Part shown: positions 44,202-53,357 of the stretch, piece by piece
How the letters are laid out: each line of letters begins with the position of its first letter
How positions within the stretch are numbered: the stretch's first letter is position 1
From: Clostridiales bacterium
GTDB taxonomy: Bacteria; Bacillota; Clostridia; Lachnospirales; Lachnospiraceae
DNA length: 64,000 bases
Direction: 5' to 3'
NCBI GenBank assembly: GCA_018365455.1
Contig: JAGZJZ010000004.1
Span: 134,832 to 198,831 of the forward strand
Position numbers and translations under genes: made by a program
Notes under the pieces: generated by a model
Told to the model about the DNA's origin: nothing
What the model saw: only the letters and a program-made list of their open reading frames with translations
Databases searched by the model: none

Positions 44202-45770
44202 ATGAGGATTTTAATTATTGATGATGATGTACAGATAAGAGAAGGTATAACGGAAGGTATTGACTGGGCAAGTCTGGGAATAGAGGAAGTAAGAAATTGT
44301 GGAGATGGAGCAGCCGGGCTTGCGCTATATGAGGAATTCAGGCCGGATATTATATTGGCAGATGTTCGTATGCCGGAGATGGATGGGCTGGAATTCTTAC
44401 AGAGGGTACGGGAAAAAGATGAAAGTGTAAAAGTAATTATGATCAGCGGATATTCTGATTTTGAATATTTGAAAAGTGCGATCAAATATGGCGCAGAGGA
44501 CTATGAACTTAAACCAATTAAAGTAAAAAACCTAATACAGCTAATTAACAGGACAAGGCAGAAAATAATTCGGGAAAGATTTTCAAAAGCCAGAGTGGAA
44601 GAATACCAAAGTGCATATGAAAAAAACTTTATTCGTGAAGTACTGCAGGGAGAAGTAGTAGATCCAAATGTAATTACAGGCTTTCTTCAAAATGGATTTC
44701 CCAGGAATGATACCAGAACCGTGATTTGCGGTGCGCTGATGGCAGACCCAGAGTGTGACAGAAGCGATTATGGTGAACTGGATTATGAGGTCTTGCATTT
44801 TATGGAAAGTCTGGGAGAAGAAATCTGTTGTTATCGGGTTCGGGAAGGGCAGTTTCTGCTTTTAATGCCTGCGCAGCCTTCCACCCTGTACGTGTTTAAT
44901 CAACAGAATAAGATGAAATATTGTTATGAAAATATGAAACAATGTGCCTGGTATCAGGAATGCGGGATTACCATTTCCCTTGGGATCAGCCTGGAAGTAC
45001 CGTTATCACAGGTGAAACAGGGGTATTATCTGGCATGTGACTGGCTGGAATACCGCATATTTGACGGCAGAGAAAGTGTTCATATGCAGACAGGGATTCC
45101 CGATAAAGCCTGTATTACAGATGGGAGAAAAAAGATTTCCGATCTTACGCGAGCGTTGACAGAAGCCTTTCTGGCTGGAAGTGAGGTCCAGATAGAAGAG
45201 ATCCTGGAGCAGGCTGGAAACGTCATTCGGCAGGACAAAATAAAAGATTTGAATATAGTACTGGAGTTTGTCCTGGACAGTTGTATTGAAGTAAATAATC
45301 ATTACATTAAAAACGGATACCGGAAAAAACCATTTCATACCGTATCTGTTCATGCACGGTTAGATCAGTTTTATTTTTTGGAGGAGTACCTGGAGTTTGC
45401 CAAAAACTTGTTCATAGGGGCTCTGATTCAGGAAAAACAGGATATATGGAATAAGTACAGCAGCACGATTGCAAAAGCTGTTCATCACATTGAGCAGCAT
45501 TATATGGAGAATCTGACTGCAGAATATATGGGTGAGTTTATAGAAAAAACACCAAATTACTTCAGTCATCTCTTCAAGAAAGAGGTTGGTGTTTCTTTTA
45601 AAGAATATTTAAATCGGAAACGTATGGACAAAGCAAAAATATTACTATTAGAAACAGATTTGAAAATATATGAAGTGGCGGAGAAAGTTGGGTTTCATGA
45701 CTCCATCTATTTTTCCCAGGCATTTAAAAAATGTATGGGGTGCTCACCAGCGGAGTGTAAAAAAGGTTAA
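44202..45770 (+). CDS. YesN-type AraC-family response regulator (full length)
   Basis: The 522-residue regulator has a receiver domain with Asp54 in IILADVRMPEMDG, a long middle domain (about 130-410) of the usual YesN kind, and a C-terminal AraC double helix-turn-helix (YMGEFIEKTPNYFSHLFKKEVG; EVAEKVGFHDSIYFSQAFKK). It is the partner of the kinase 3 nt upstream. Direct repeats at 45837-45864 in front of the transporter genes are its likely site. It is about twice the size of the regulator at 19502, which lacks the middle domain. Confidence 0.93.
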   Translation: MRILIIDDDVQIREGITEGIDWASLGIEEVRNCGDGAAGLALYEEFRPDIILADVRMPEMDGLEFLQRVREKDESVKVIMISGYSDFEYLKSAIKYGAEDYELKPIKVKNLIQLINRTRQKIIRERFSKARVEEYQSAYEKNFIREVLQGEVVDPNVITGFLQNGFPRNDTRTVICGALMADPECDRSDYGELDYEVLHFMESLGEEICCYRVREGQFLLLMPAQPSTLYVFNQQNKMKYCYENMKQCAWYQECGITISLGISLEVPLSQVKQGYYLACDWLEYRIFDGRESVHMQTGIPDKACITDGRKKISDLTRALTEAFLAGSEVQIEEILEQAGNVIRQDKIKDLNIVLEFVLDSCIEVNNHYIKNGYRKKPFHTVSVHARLDQFYFLEEYLEFAKNLFIGALIQEKQDIWNKYSSTIAKAVHHIEQHYMENLTAEYMGEFIEKTPNYFSHLFKKEVGVSFKEYLNRKRMDKAKILLLETDLKIYEVAEKVGFHDSIYFSQAFKKCMGCSPAECKKG

Positions 45771-45779
45771 TGTACTATG

Positions 45780-45829
45780 AGAGCGGGAAGAATCAGGGTA
45801 AATCTCAGGATTCTTCCTGCTCTTTTTGC
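45780..45829 (+). terminator. Intrinsic terminator after the second YesN gene
   Basis: AGAGC-G-GGAAGAATC pairs with GATTCTTCC-T-GCTCT over a 14-nt loop and is followed by TTTT, 9 nt after the stop codon. The transporter operon is therefore transcribed from its own promoter. Confidence 0.88.
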
Positions 45830-45836
45830 GCGTTAT

Positions 45837-45900
45837 TGTAGATTTTCTATAATTAATGTAGATTATTCCGGTTTTTTTGGTAACCTATATTTCTTATAAT
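45837..45900 (+). promoter_or_regulatory. TGTAGATT direct repeats and -10 box before the second sugar ABC operon
   Basis: TGTAGATT occurs at 45837-45844 and 45857-45864, 20 nt apart (two helical turns). TATAAT lies at 45895-45900 with no usable -35 (a T-run). The layout is the same as upstream of the first sugar ABC operon and fits activation by the YesN-type regulator. Confidence 0.5.
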
Positions 45901-45965
45901 AAGGACATCCAATAAAAAAGTATACAAAAGCTATACTGCGTAAGATCAAAAGGAGGAACGATGAT

Positions 45966-47291
45966 ATGAGAAAGAAACTGGTTGGGATGTTAGTGGCAAT
46001 AAGTATGATAGCAGCTGGGATGAGCGGTTGCAAAAGCAGTGAAAAGGTAAAGGAGACGTCTCAGAATAAGAATGAAAGCAGTGTAGAAACTGCTGATAAA
46101 ACCACTGAGAGTATATCCGGAAATACTGCTGACATAGATATGGAAATGGTTCTTATGATTGAGAATCCGGAGATACCCGTTACTTCTGATGTGGTAAAAA
46201 AGGTACAGGAAAAATTTCCGGATATACAATTTGTCTCCAAAACATGGGATCAGTCTCAGATAGAAAAGTCTGTTAAAACGGCGTTTGCAGCCGGGGAAGC
46301 AGTTGATATTGTCCAATATTGGCCGAATCAGATGAAGAATTTCACAACATCAGATATGGCGCTTGATCTTACACCTTATCTGGATTCAGATCAGAATTGG
46401 AAGAATACCTGGGTAGAAGGTGCCTTGGAGGTAGGTGTATTTGACCGTAAAAATGTTGCAGTTCCTTTTGGAACCGTATATCCGCTGCTGCAGGTTAATA
46501 CGGAACTTCTGAAGAAGGCTGGTGTGGAGATAAAAGACCAGTGGACCTGGGATGAGTTAGTAGATGCCTGTGAAAAAATTAAACAAAATACGGATGTTTT
46601 TCCATTAGGAGTTAAGGCAGATAATGCCTGCTGGTTTGTGAGAAATGGATTGATGCAGTGCTGGGATAACCAGGATGAACTGGATAAGTTTAATGCAGGT
46701 GAGATATCATTTACAGACAGCAGAGTAAAAGAAGTCTTTGATAAAATAAAAGGGTTGTATGATAAAAGCTACCTCTATCCCGGGGAAGGGGCAGTTTCGG
46801 CTACACAGGATCAGATTACAGCGGCATTTGCCCAGGGTCAGGTAGCAATGTTTGCCAATACAAATAATCAGTGCGGTATTGCGAAAGAAGCGGCAAACGG
46901 AGCATTTGATGTGGAGATTATAAGCTGGCCCAATATGGGAAAAGAGGACATGAACTATCTGCTGGGTGGTTCGGATGGTTTCTTTATTACAGCAAATACA
47001 AAATATCCGGATAAAGCAGTAGAGGTACTGAAATATTTAACCAGTACGGAAATCTTGCAGATGTATGCTGATACGGGGAATGTGGTACCGGTAAAGGGAA
47101 TAGAGTCAGCAGATCCTGATTATGAATTGTATGGTGTGGATGCAGCGAAAGTTTATCCTACGGAGCCAATTGGCATTTCACCGGAAATGTTTGATTACAT
47201 TGTGTATAACACACCGTCCAATTATCTGTTCTATGGAGATACTTGTTTGAATGAATTAGAAGCACTGCGCGAGGCAGCCGTAGGAAAGTGA
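45966..47291 (+). CDS. Sugar ABC transporter substrate-binding lipoprotein (second system)
   Basis: The 441-residue extracellular solute-binding protein has a lipoprotein signal ending at Cys22 (AAGMSGC) and a Ser/Thr/Glu/Lys-rich linker (about 25-55). The binding domain starts with MEMVLMIENPEIP and has a late GGSDGFFITANT segment. RBS AAAGGAGGAACGATGAT. It is encoded with two permeases but no ATPase and no hydrolase, so the ligand cannot be guessed. The 3' end overlaps or abuts the first permease. Confidence 0.92.
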   Translation: MRKKLVGMLVAISMIAAGMSGCKSSEKVKETSQNKNESSVETADKTTESISGNTADIDMEMVLMIENPEIPVTSDVVKKVQEKFPDIQFVSKTWDQSQIEKSVKTAFAAGEAVDIVQYWPNQMKNFTTSDMALDLTPYLDSDQNWKNTWVEGALEVGVFDRKNVAVPFGTVYPLLQVNTELLKKAGVEIKDQWTWDELVDACEKIKQNTDVFPLGVKADNACWFVRNGLMQCWDNQDELDKFNAGEISFTDSRVKEVFDKIKGLYDKSYLYPGEGAVSATQDQITAAFAQGQVAMFANTNNQCGIAKEAANGAFDVEIISWPNMGKEDMNYLLGGSDGFFITANTKYPDKAVEVLKYLTSTEILQMYADTGNVVPVKGIESADPDYELYGVDAAKVYPTEPIGISPEMFDYIVYNTPSNYLFYGDTCLNELEALREAAVGK

Positions 47292-48208
47292 GAATTGCTA
47301 ATATGAGACAGAAGAAAGAAAAGCTCGTTCTGAATAAAAAAATAATCGCTGCAGGTTGCTTATTTATGCTGCCGGCGTTTGTCATTATTATCTTTACCAT
47401 GCTCATACCTCTGATTTGGAATGTCGTACTTTCGTTTTATGAGTGGAATGGCAATTCTGAGATGAAATTTGTTGGACTTGCAAACTATATAAGTGCCATG
47501 ACTGAAAGGAGTACATTGACTGCCCTTAAAAATTCAGTATTTATTGGAGTGGTATCTACAATAGTTGCAATGATACTGGGGATTTTATTGGCACTGTGTA
47601 TTTATCGGCTGGGTAGAAAGGAAGGAGCTTTATGCAGGTTTATATTCTACAGCCCCAGTATGATGCCTATGACGGTTATCGGACTGCTATTTGTTTTTGT
47701 GCTTGCCCAGGATAATGGTCTGCTAAACAGTGCTCTAAAAGCAGCAGGACTGACATCATTGCAGCACGGATGGCTATCAGAACGGGGAACCGTGCTCTGG
47801 ACAATTTCCATTGTACAGGGGTGGAGGTTTTCAGGAACAATCATGATGCTTTGCTATACCGGAATGCTTGCTATTCCAGGTTCCCTGTTTGAATCTGCAA
47901 AACTAGATGGAGCAGGATATATGAAGTCTGTACGGTTAATTATTCTGCCCCTCATCAAGCCAACTATTAAACTTGCTCTCTCTATGATGCTGCTCTGGTC
48001 ATTTAAAACCTATGATATGGTTTGGACAATGACCAAGGGAGGGCCCGGGGATTTGTCTGTGACAGCACCTATCAGAATGATAACAACGGCATTTTCATTT
48101 AATAAATTTGGCAATGCATCTGCCATAGGGATTATATTAACAATTATTGTAAGTATCTGCGTGATTATTGGCAGAAGAATTGCGAAAGGAGAAACTTATG
48201 AATACTAA
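47288..48208 (+). CDS. Sugar ABC transporter permease 1 (second system)
   Basis: The 306-residue permease has six helices (first: GCLFMLPAFVIIIFTMLIPL) and an EAA loop FESAKLDGAGYMKSVRLIILP. The GTG at 47288 overlaps the binding-protein stop as GTGA, a common coupling arrangement; ATG 47303 is the alternative, and neither has a strong RBS. It overlaps the second permease by 11 nt and pairs with it to form the channel. Confidence 0.92.
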   Translation: MRIANMRQKKEKLVLNKKIIAAGCLFMLPAFVIIIFTMLIPLIWNVVLSFYEWNGNSEMKFVGLANYISAMTERSTLTALKNSVFIGVVSTIVAMILGILLALCIYRLGRKEGALCRFIFYSPSMMPMTVIGLLFVFVLAQDNGLLNSALKAAGLTSLQHGWLSERGTVLWTISIVQGWRFSGTIMMLCYTGMLAIPGSLFESAKLDGAGYMKSVRLIILPLIKPTIKLALSMMLLWSFKTYDMVWTMTKGGPGDLSVTAPIRMITTAFSFNKFGNASAIGIILTIIVSICVIIGRRIAKGETYEY

Positions 48209-49058
48209 ATCACAGCATTTTTCTATCAGAAAGTTTAGTATGGGTTTTATTCTGCTGCGCATAGTTATGCTCTGCTGCATCGCATTTTATGTATTGCCTA
48301 TCGTCTTTTCCTTTATCACTTCATTAAAGACTACACCGGAGTTTTATCAGAATGTCTGGGCGCTGCCGGAAAAGTTCCGATTTGAAAATTATATTCAGGC
48401 ATTTACGGAGGGTAAAATAGGAGAATACTTTTTGAACAGCGTTATCATCGCTGCAACATCATTGGTACTTATTCAGGTGTTCGCACTGAGCGCGGCATAT
48501 GCGCTGTCCAGACTGAAGATCCCATTTGCAAATCTGATATTAGTCCTGCTGCTTGTCATACAGGTCCTTCCAACAGAATCAATGATTATTCCTTTGTATA
48601 TGATGCTATCAAAGACGGGTTTGCTGAAATTACAATATGCAGCTATTATTATCGGCTACGTAGGATGGTCTCTTCCTGGAACAATTATTATTTTAAAAAA
48701 CTATTTTGAAACCATACCAATTGAGTTATTAGAAGCAGCCAGAATAGACGGCAGTGGAGAATTCAATACGATGGTCAGGATTATACTGCCGCTGATGAAA
48801 GGGGCTATGTCTACCTGTTTTGTAATGAATTTTACTTATGTCTGGGGAGAACTGATGTGGGCCCAGATCGCTACCCTTCTAACGGACAAAGGAATTCCCA
48901 TAACGGTAGGTCTGCTAAACTTTCAGGGGATGTTCACCACAAATTGGCCAATGCTTACTGCAGCAATCTGCATAGTAATGCTGCCACTGTTTTTAATCTT
49001 TTTATTCCTGCAAAAGTATTTTGTTGCAGGTCTGACAAACGGAGGTATCAAAGGTTAA
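48198..49058 (+). CDS. Sugar ABC transporter permease 2 (second system)
   Basis: The 286-residue permease has an N-terminal helix (LLRIVMLCCIAFYVLPIVF), an EAA loop LLEAARIDGSGEFNTMVRI and the typical end FLQKYFVAGLTNGGIKG. AAAGGAG before ATG 48198, within the previous gene, defines the start; an in-frame earlier codon at 48168 has none. It is the last gene of the operon, and no terminator immediately follows. Confidence 0.93.
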   Translation: MNTKSQHFSIRKFSMGFILLRIVMLCCIAFYVLPIVFSFITSLKTTPEFYQNVWALPEKFRFENYIQAFTEGKIGEYFLNSVIIAATSLVLIQVFALSAAYALSRLKIPFANLILVLLLVIQVLPTESMIIPLYMMLSKTGLLKLQYAAIIIGYVGWSLPGTIIILKNYFETIPIELLEAARIDGSGEFNTMVRIILPLMKGAMSTCFVMNFTYVWGELMWAQIATLLTDKGIPITVGLLNFQGMFTTNWPMLTAAICIVMLPLFLIFLFLQKYFVAGLTNGGIKG

Positions 49059-49245
49059 AATTCCATATGAAATTACTGGTAAATTTTAGTAATATAATGT
49101 AGAACAAGATTCTATTAATTGTAAATATACTTATATAAAAATGGGCTTATGGTCGAAGTTTTTAAGATATCTTCTTCTATAAAACAATTGCAATTTCATA
49201 GAGAAGTCTGATATGTAAAAGATAATGCAGTGTTACAGTCAGTGC

Positions 49246-49262
49246 TTGTTAACAAATTTGTT
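49246..49262. promoter_or_regulatory. Two overlapping palindromes in a long gene-free stretch
   Basis: TTGTTAACAA (49246-49255) and AACAAATTTGTT (49251-49262) are each perfect palindromes sharing five bases. They lie in the gene-free interval 49059-49651, whose only other clear feature is the hairpin at 49409-49437. An operator is possible; the regulated transcript is not identified. Confidence 0.3.
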
Positions 49263-49408
49263 GGATTTCTCTTTGGTTTGTGGCAACAATTTGAAACACA
49301 AGTAGTTTAGTGGGAATCTACGGGTTTTATGGGAGTAAACAATAAAAGGCAGGTAAAATTCTTACAATTAATGATGGGAAAAAATGTATGGATGTTTACG
49401 GAAATGAT

Positions 49409-49437
49409 AAAAGCGGACAGGCAATGTCCGCTTTTTA
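49409..49437 (+). terminator. Intrinsic terminator without an obvious gene immediately upstream
   Basis: AAAAGCGGACA and TGTCCGCTTTT flank a 5-nt loop and a T-run, 350 nt after the last permease gene. It may end the transporter transcript or a short RNA from within 49260-49400. A 28-codon frame crosses it (about 49372-49460) but is unlikely to be translated. Confidence 0.75.
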
Positions 49438-49651
49438 TTGTGAAAATGATGAAATGAAAAAGTTATTGTTCCAGTGAGTGAGGTAAAAAAGACGAAAATA
49501 ACGAGGTGTACAAAAAGGAGAAACCAGATTCTAAAAATGTAAAATAGTGTAGTAACATGGTACAAACCCTTGTTAAAATTGCGTTAATAATTGTGACTTA
49601 GTACTATGCAAATAGAAATTCATCTGTTACAATAGGGCAAGAGGCGATTCT

Positions 49652-50290
49652 ATGAACGAAATTAAAGATTTTTTGAAATCCAGGGCAATAATGAATCTGG
49701 TTATAGTTCTGCTTAATATTGGTGTTTTTATTGTAATGGAATTAATAGGAAATACAGAAGATGTACAGTTCATGCTGACTCATGGTGCAAATTATACACC
49801 ATGGGTTTTAGAGCATGGAGAATATTATCGGATATTTACCTGCATGTTTTTACATTTTGGAATTGAGCACTTGTTCAGCAATATGCTGGTGCTTATCTTT
49901 CTGGGAGATACACTGGAAAGAACTGTGGGCAAAATTCGCTATCTTCTGATATATGTGATTGGTGGTCTGGGCGGCAATCTGTTGTCGATGTGGTATGATA
50001 TGAAAACCGGAGACTTTGCAGTTTCAGCCGGTGCATCGGGAGCCGTATTTGCAGTGATCGGAGCACTTGTATTTATTATTGCAAGAAATAAGGGGAAACT
50101 GGAAGATCTGACGGGTAAAAGGCTGGGTCTGATGGCAGCGCTCACCTTGTTCCAGGGATTCTCCAGTGCCGGTATAGATAACTCGGCACATATAGGAGGC
50201 CTGATAACAGGAGCACTTCTTGCGGTTTTGCTCTATCGCAAAAAGAAACGCGTTTCGATAGAGCAAGGTGATTATGATAGCATGCAATAA
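49652..50290 (+). CDS. Rhomboid-family intramembrane serine protease
   Basis: The 212-residue membrane protease has six predicted helices and the catalytic dyad Ser129 (SAGASGAVFA) and His180 (NSAHIGG). The conserved HxxxN is in HFGIEHLFSNML. It cleaves single-pass membrane proteins within the bilayer; the substrate is unknown. It starts MNEIKDFLKS after AAGAGGCG, with a weak promoter (TTGCGT, TACTAT) upstream. Length and motif order are typical for Firmicute rhomboids. Confidence 0.93.
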   Translation: MNEIKDFLKSRAIMNLVIVLLNIGVFIVMELIGNTEDVQFMLTHGANYTPWVLEHGEYYRIFTCMFLHFGIEHLFSNMLVLIFLGDTLERTVGKIRYLLIYVIGGLGGNLLSMWYDMKTGDFAVSAGASGAVFAVIGALVFIIARNKGKLEDLTGKRLGLMAALTLFQGFSSAGIDNSAHIGGLITGALLAVLLYRKKKRVSIEQGDYDSMQ

Positions 50291-50330
50291 TTAAATAAAT
50301 ATTCATGTCTAAAGAATGCGGCTATGTAGG

Positions 50331-51059
50331 CTAGCAGAAAGGAAGGAGGATGGTAAAGCAGGTTCCTGAACCCAGGGTGGATTTCACTTTTAAACACCCG
50401 TCATGCGCTTCTACTATGCGCTTGGTAATGGCAAGCCCAAGTCCGCTGCCACATTTTTTATGTGTTACAAAAGGGGCAAAAAGGGTGTCCAGATCTTCAT
50501 CACGGATGCCACAGCCATCATCAATTACCTGGATGATTAGATTATTTTCTTGCGTGTACGCCCGGAAGATAATATGACCACAGTCATCTAATGCTTCAAC
50601 GGCATTACGCAGCAAGTTATAGACTGCCTGATGCAACTTTGTATCGTCAGCAGTGATATAAGGCAGTTCTTTTTGAAAGTCACAGGAAAAATCAATATCA
50701 GTATCTCGTAGATGGGTTGCAATAGACCCGGCAAGAGCCTCTACCCAGGACTTAACATTCATTTCCTGAAGAGCGAGGCGCTCTCCGTTATTGAATGAGG
50801 ATAATTCGTCAAGCAGTTTTCTGAGGAACATCATATCTTCCATCGTTTGATTCCAAAAAGCAAAATTTCTTACCTCCGGATGTTGTTTTTCAATCAATTG
50901 CAGAGAACTGTTTATTAAAGTAACAGGATTGCGTATCTCATGTGAAATCTGAGACACAGTAAATTGTTGTTCTTCTTTCAGCTTTTCTATGATATAGCGG
51001 AAATCCTCACGCTCATTCATGAGGGCTTTCATCTGTTTTTCGTCATTTTTAGTTAACAT
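50331..51059 (-). CDS. Soluble sensor histidine kinase
   Basis: The 242-residue kinase core has no membrane helix. A short N-terminal coiled coil (EKQMKALMNEREDFRYIIEKL) precedes HisKA with QISHEIRNPVTLINSS (phospho-His in SHEIRN), and an HATPase follows with N box NLLRNAVEAL and DDGCGIRDED. This NtrB/sporulation-kinase-like layout implies a cytosolic or partner-delivered signal. GGAGGTG supports ATG 51059 over the upstream in-frame ATG at 51077. No response regulator is adjacent, so it is an orphan kinase; a link to the sporulation phosphorelay is possible but not shown. Confidence 0.88.
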   Translation of the reverse strand: MLTKNDEKQMKALMNEREDFRYIIEKLKEEQQFTVSQISHEIRNPVTLINSSLQLIEKQHPEVRNFAFWNQTMEDMMFLRKLLDELSSFNNGERLALQEMNVKSWVEALAGSIATHLRDTDIDFSCDFQKELPYITADDTKLHQAVYNLLRNAVEALDDCGHIIFRAYTQENNLIIQVIDDGCGIRDEDLDTLFAPFVTHKKCGSGLGLAITKRIVEAHDGCLKVKSTLGSGTCFTILLPFC

Positions 51060-51116
51060 ATCGACACCTCCATGCATAGAATAGCATTGGTTTCGAAAAA
51101 TAGCAAATACATATTA

Positions 51117-51145
51117 TTGACATAATTTTACAAAATGTCTAACAT
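51117..51145 (+). promoter_or_regulatory. Promoter of the HIT-family gene
   Basis: Consensus TTGACA (51117-51122), 17-nt spacer, TAACAT (51140-51145), 35 nt before the ATG. Confidence 0.65.
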
Positions 51146-51180
51146 ATTGGTGAATAATTATAAGAAAAAGGAGAGAGTTT

Positions 51181-51591
51181 ATGAAAGAAAATGATTGCAT
51201 TTTTTGTAAATTAGCAAATGGACAAATACCATCAGCCGCAGTATTTGAAGATGATGACTTTAAAGTAATACTTGATTTAGGACCGGCATCCAAAGGACAT
51301 GCCCTGATTATTCCAAAGGAACATTATGCGGATATTTTTGACATGCCGGATGTGTTACTGCAAAAAGCATACACTTTGGCGAAGAAAATGGCAGCTGAGC
51401 TAAAAGACAAGCTGGAGTGCGACGGTATTAATATTCTGCAAAACAATGGGGAGGCAGCAGGTCAGACTGTATTTCATTTCCATATACACCTCATACCGCG
51501 CATGACTAAAGATCATGTGGGTATAACCTGGAAACCCGGAACCTTGACGGAGCAAGACAAAGAGGAGATACTTTCCAAATTTAAAGCATAA
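51181..51591 (+). CDS. HIT-family nucleotide hydrolase
   Basis: The 136-residue histidine-triad protein has the triad HFHIHL (His99, His101, His103) and an N-terminal CIFCK zinc pair (Cys6/Cys9), as in bacterial Hit/HinT proteins that hydrolyse adenosine phosphoramidates or dinucleotides. Cytoplasmic. RBS GGAGAG. It is followed after 24 nt by an ECF sigma gene, probably in one transcript. Confidence 0.94.
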   Translation: MKENDCIFCKLANGQIPSAAVFEDDDFKVILDLGPASKGHALIIPKEHYADIFDMPDVLLQKAYTLAKKMAAELKDKLECDGINILQNNGEAAGQTVFHFHIHLIPRMTKDHVGITWKPGTLTEQDKEEILSKFKA

Positions 51592-51615
51592 GCTGAGAAG
51601 AGGACACTACAAAAG

Positions 51616-52131
51616 ATGAAGAATAAATTGTTTACAGACGTATATAACAAATATCATCGTCTGGTCATAAAGGCGGCATTGGATCAGACAGGGGATTTTG
51701 AGTTGGCACAAGAAATCTGCCAACATGTATTTTGGAAATATTATGACAATATGGATACAGTGGCGCCTGATTTTATTAAGGCGTGGCTTCTGATCACTGC
51801 GAAAAGGGCTATTATAGATAATTCCAGAAAAGCAAGTGTCAGAAGAGAAGTTATTATGCCAACTACGAGTATGAATACGGCAGTTCAATACTCCATTGAT
51901 GAGTTGGTAAACAGAACGGCAAATACACAATTGCTGTTTACAATTTTTGACGATTTAAAGCAAATGAATGAGAGATGGTACGAGGTGATTTATCAAAGCT
52001 ATGTGAACGGCTTGACCCAGGAGGAAGCAGCGGCAAAACTTGGGATCGCAGTTACCGTATTTCGGGCAAGATTATGCAGGGCAAAGAAATACATAAGACA
52101 GAAATATCTGAAAGATTATAAAGAAAAGTAG
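51616..52131 (+). CDS. ECF-type sigma factor (divergent)
   Basis: The 171-residue sigma-70-like protein has region 2 (LFTDVYNKYHRLVIKAALD, LAQEICQHVFWKYY) and region 4 with helix-turn-helix QEEAAAKLGIAVTVFRARLCRAKKYIR. The RBS is weak. It lies downstream of the HIT gene, and its stop codon falls inside the 26-bp palindrome shared with murG. No anti-sigma is directly adjacent; the DUF4367 membrane protein at 53358, beyond murG, is the nearest candidate partner, because DUF4367 proteins commonly accompany sigma factors. Confidence 0.85.
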   Translation: MKNKLFTDVYNKYHRLVIKAALDQTGDFELAQEICQHVFWKYYDNMDTVAPDFIKAWLLITAKRAIIDNSRKASVRREVIMPTTSMNTAVQYSIDELVNRTANTQLLFTIFDDLKQMNERWYEVIYQSYVNGLTQEEAAAKLGIAVTVFRARLCRAKKYIRQKYLKDYKEK

Positions 52132-52150
52132 AGGCGCGCGCCTCTACTTT
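52125..52150. terminator. 26-bp perfect palindrome shared by convergent sigma and murG genes
   Basis: The sequence 52125-52150 (core GAGGCGCGCGCCTC) is exactly self-complementary, with AAAG/CTTT outer arms. Both stop codons (TAG at 52129-52131 plus; TAG at 52146-52144 minus) lie within it at mirror positions. It should form a terminator hairpin in either direction. Confidence 0.85.
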
Positions 52151-53214
52151 CCTTGTGTAACCTGGTCTATTAATGACACTATTTTTCCGATGGCATCATT
52201 TTGCTGGCTTTTTTCCATAGCTGCAATATAGGTGTGCCGGGACTCATAAAGCGTTTGAATTGTACGAAGGAGTGCTTCGGATGACAGGGTTTCTTCCTCC
52301 AAGACCTCGCTGAACCCCTGGCGCTTGAAAGAGGCAGCATTTAAAATCTGATCTCCACGGCTTGCCGCAGCAGAGAGCGGTATTAAAAGATTTGGCTTGC
52401 GCAGTGCCAGCAGTTCACAGATTGCATTTGCGCCTGCTCGGGAAACTACTACATCAGCCAGGGCAAACAGATCTGCCAATTCTTGTTTTATATATTCGAA
52501 TTGTACATAGCCTTCCGTTTTGATGAGTGATTCATCAATTTTATCTTTTCCACATAAGTGAATTACCTGGAAAGTTTTCAAGAGTTGTGGTAATATATTC
52601 CTTATAGCGGTATTAACTGTAGCAGAACCAAGACTGCCGCCAATAATGAGCAGGACTGGTTTGTTTGCGGTAAATCCACAGAATTTCAGCGCCGCCAGTT
52701 TGTTGCCGGATAAAAGCTCTTGACGTATGGGAGATCCGGTTAAAAAGGCTTTCCCTTCGGGAAGATGGGACAGTGTTTCAGGAAAATTACAGCATATTTT
52801 GTTAGCAGACGGGATTGAGAGTTTGTTTGCCAGGCCCGGCGTCATGTCTGACTCATGTATGATTACTGGAATATGACGGTGCTTTGCAGCAAGAACTACC
52901 GGTACAGCAACGAACCCACCTTTAGAAAAAACAACATCCGGTTTCAGGCTTTTTAATAATTTGCGTGCCTGAAAGTAGCCCTTAATCACTTTAAAAGGAT
53001 CTGAAAAGTTTTTTGGGTCAAAGTAACGTCTCAACTTACCGGAAGCGATTCCATAGTAAGGAATCGAAAGTTCTTCAATTAATTTTTTTTCAATTCCGTC
53101 CAGGGAACCAATGTACTGGACATCGTAGTCAAGTTCCTTAAGGCGAGGGAGTAGAGCAATATTAGGTGTAACATGGCCGGCAGTGCCGCCACCTGTAAGA
53201 ATAATTCGTTTCAT
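52144..53214 (-). CDS. murG: UDP-GlcNAc:lipid I N-acetylglucosaminyltransferase
   Basis: MurG adds GlcNAc to lipid I to give lipid II on the cytoplasmic membrane face. The 356-residue protein has GGGTAGHVTP at residues 6-15, the second glycine-rich loop GGSLGS, and the donor-binding end VVSRAGANAICELLAL (family SRAGASTxxE region). ATG 53214 has GGAGG at 6 nt; the ATG at 53220 is too close. It is encoded alone here, outside a division/cell-wall cluster, as is common in Lachnospiraceae. Confidence 0.95.
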   Translation of the reverse strand: MKRIILTGGGTAGHVTPNIALLPRLKELDYDVQYIGSLDGIEKKLIEELSIPYYGIASGKLRRYFDPKNFSDPFKVIKGYFQARKLLKSLKPDVVFSKGGFVAVPVVLAAKHRHIPVIIHESDMTPGLANKLSIPSANKICCNFPETLSHLPEGKAFLTGSPIRQELLSGNKLAALKFCGFTANKPVLLIIGGSLGSATVNTAIRNILPQLLKTFQVIHLCGKDKIDESLIKTEGYVQFEYIKQELADLFALADVVVSRAGANAICELLALRKPNLLIPLSAAASRGDQILNAASFKRQGFSEVLEEETLSSEALLRTIQTLYESRHTYIAAMEKSQQNDAIGKIVSLIDQVTQGK

Positions 53215-53357
53215 ATTCATCCTCCAAAAAGTTCATCATAGATACATATTATACTGTTATGAAAAAAAGTCAAGACAGGACTGGGCAGGATAGGATATAA
53301 TTATATTAAAGCTATCGGATATAAATGCAACGTTGCTCGTGCAGAGGGGAGTAAATA

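Noticed and set aside
49368..49565. Minus-strand 65-codon frame and a plus-strand 28-codon frame around the orphan terminator
   Set aside because: No RBS or promoter in register, and both run through a strong terminator hairpin.
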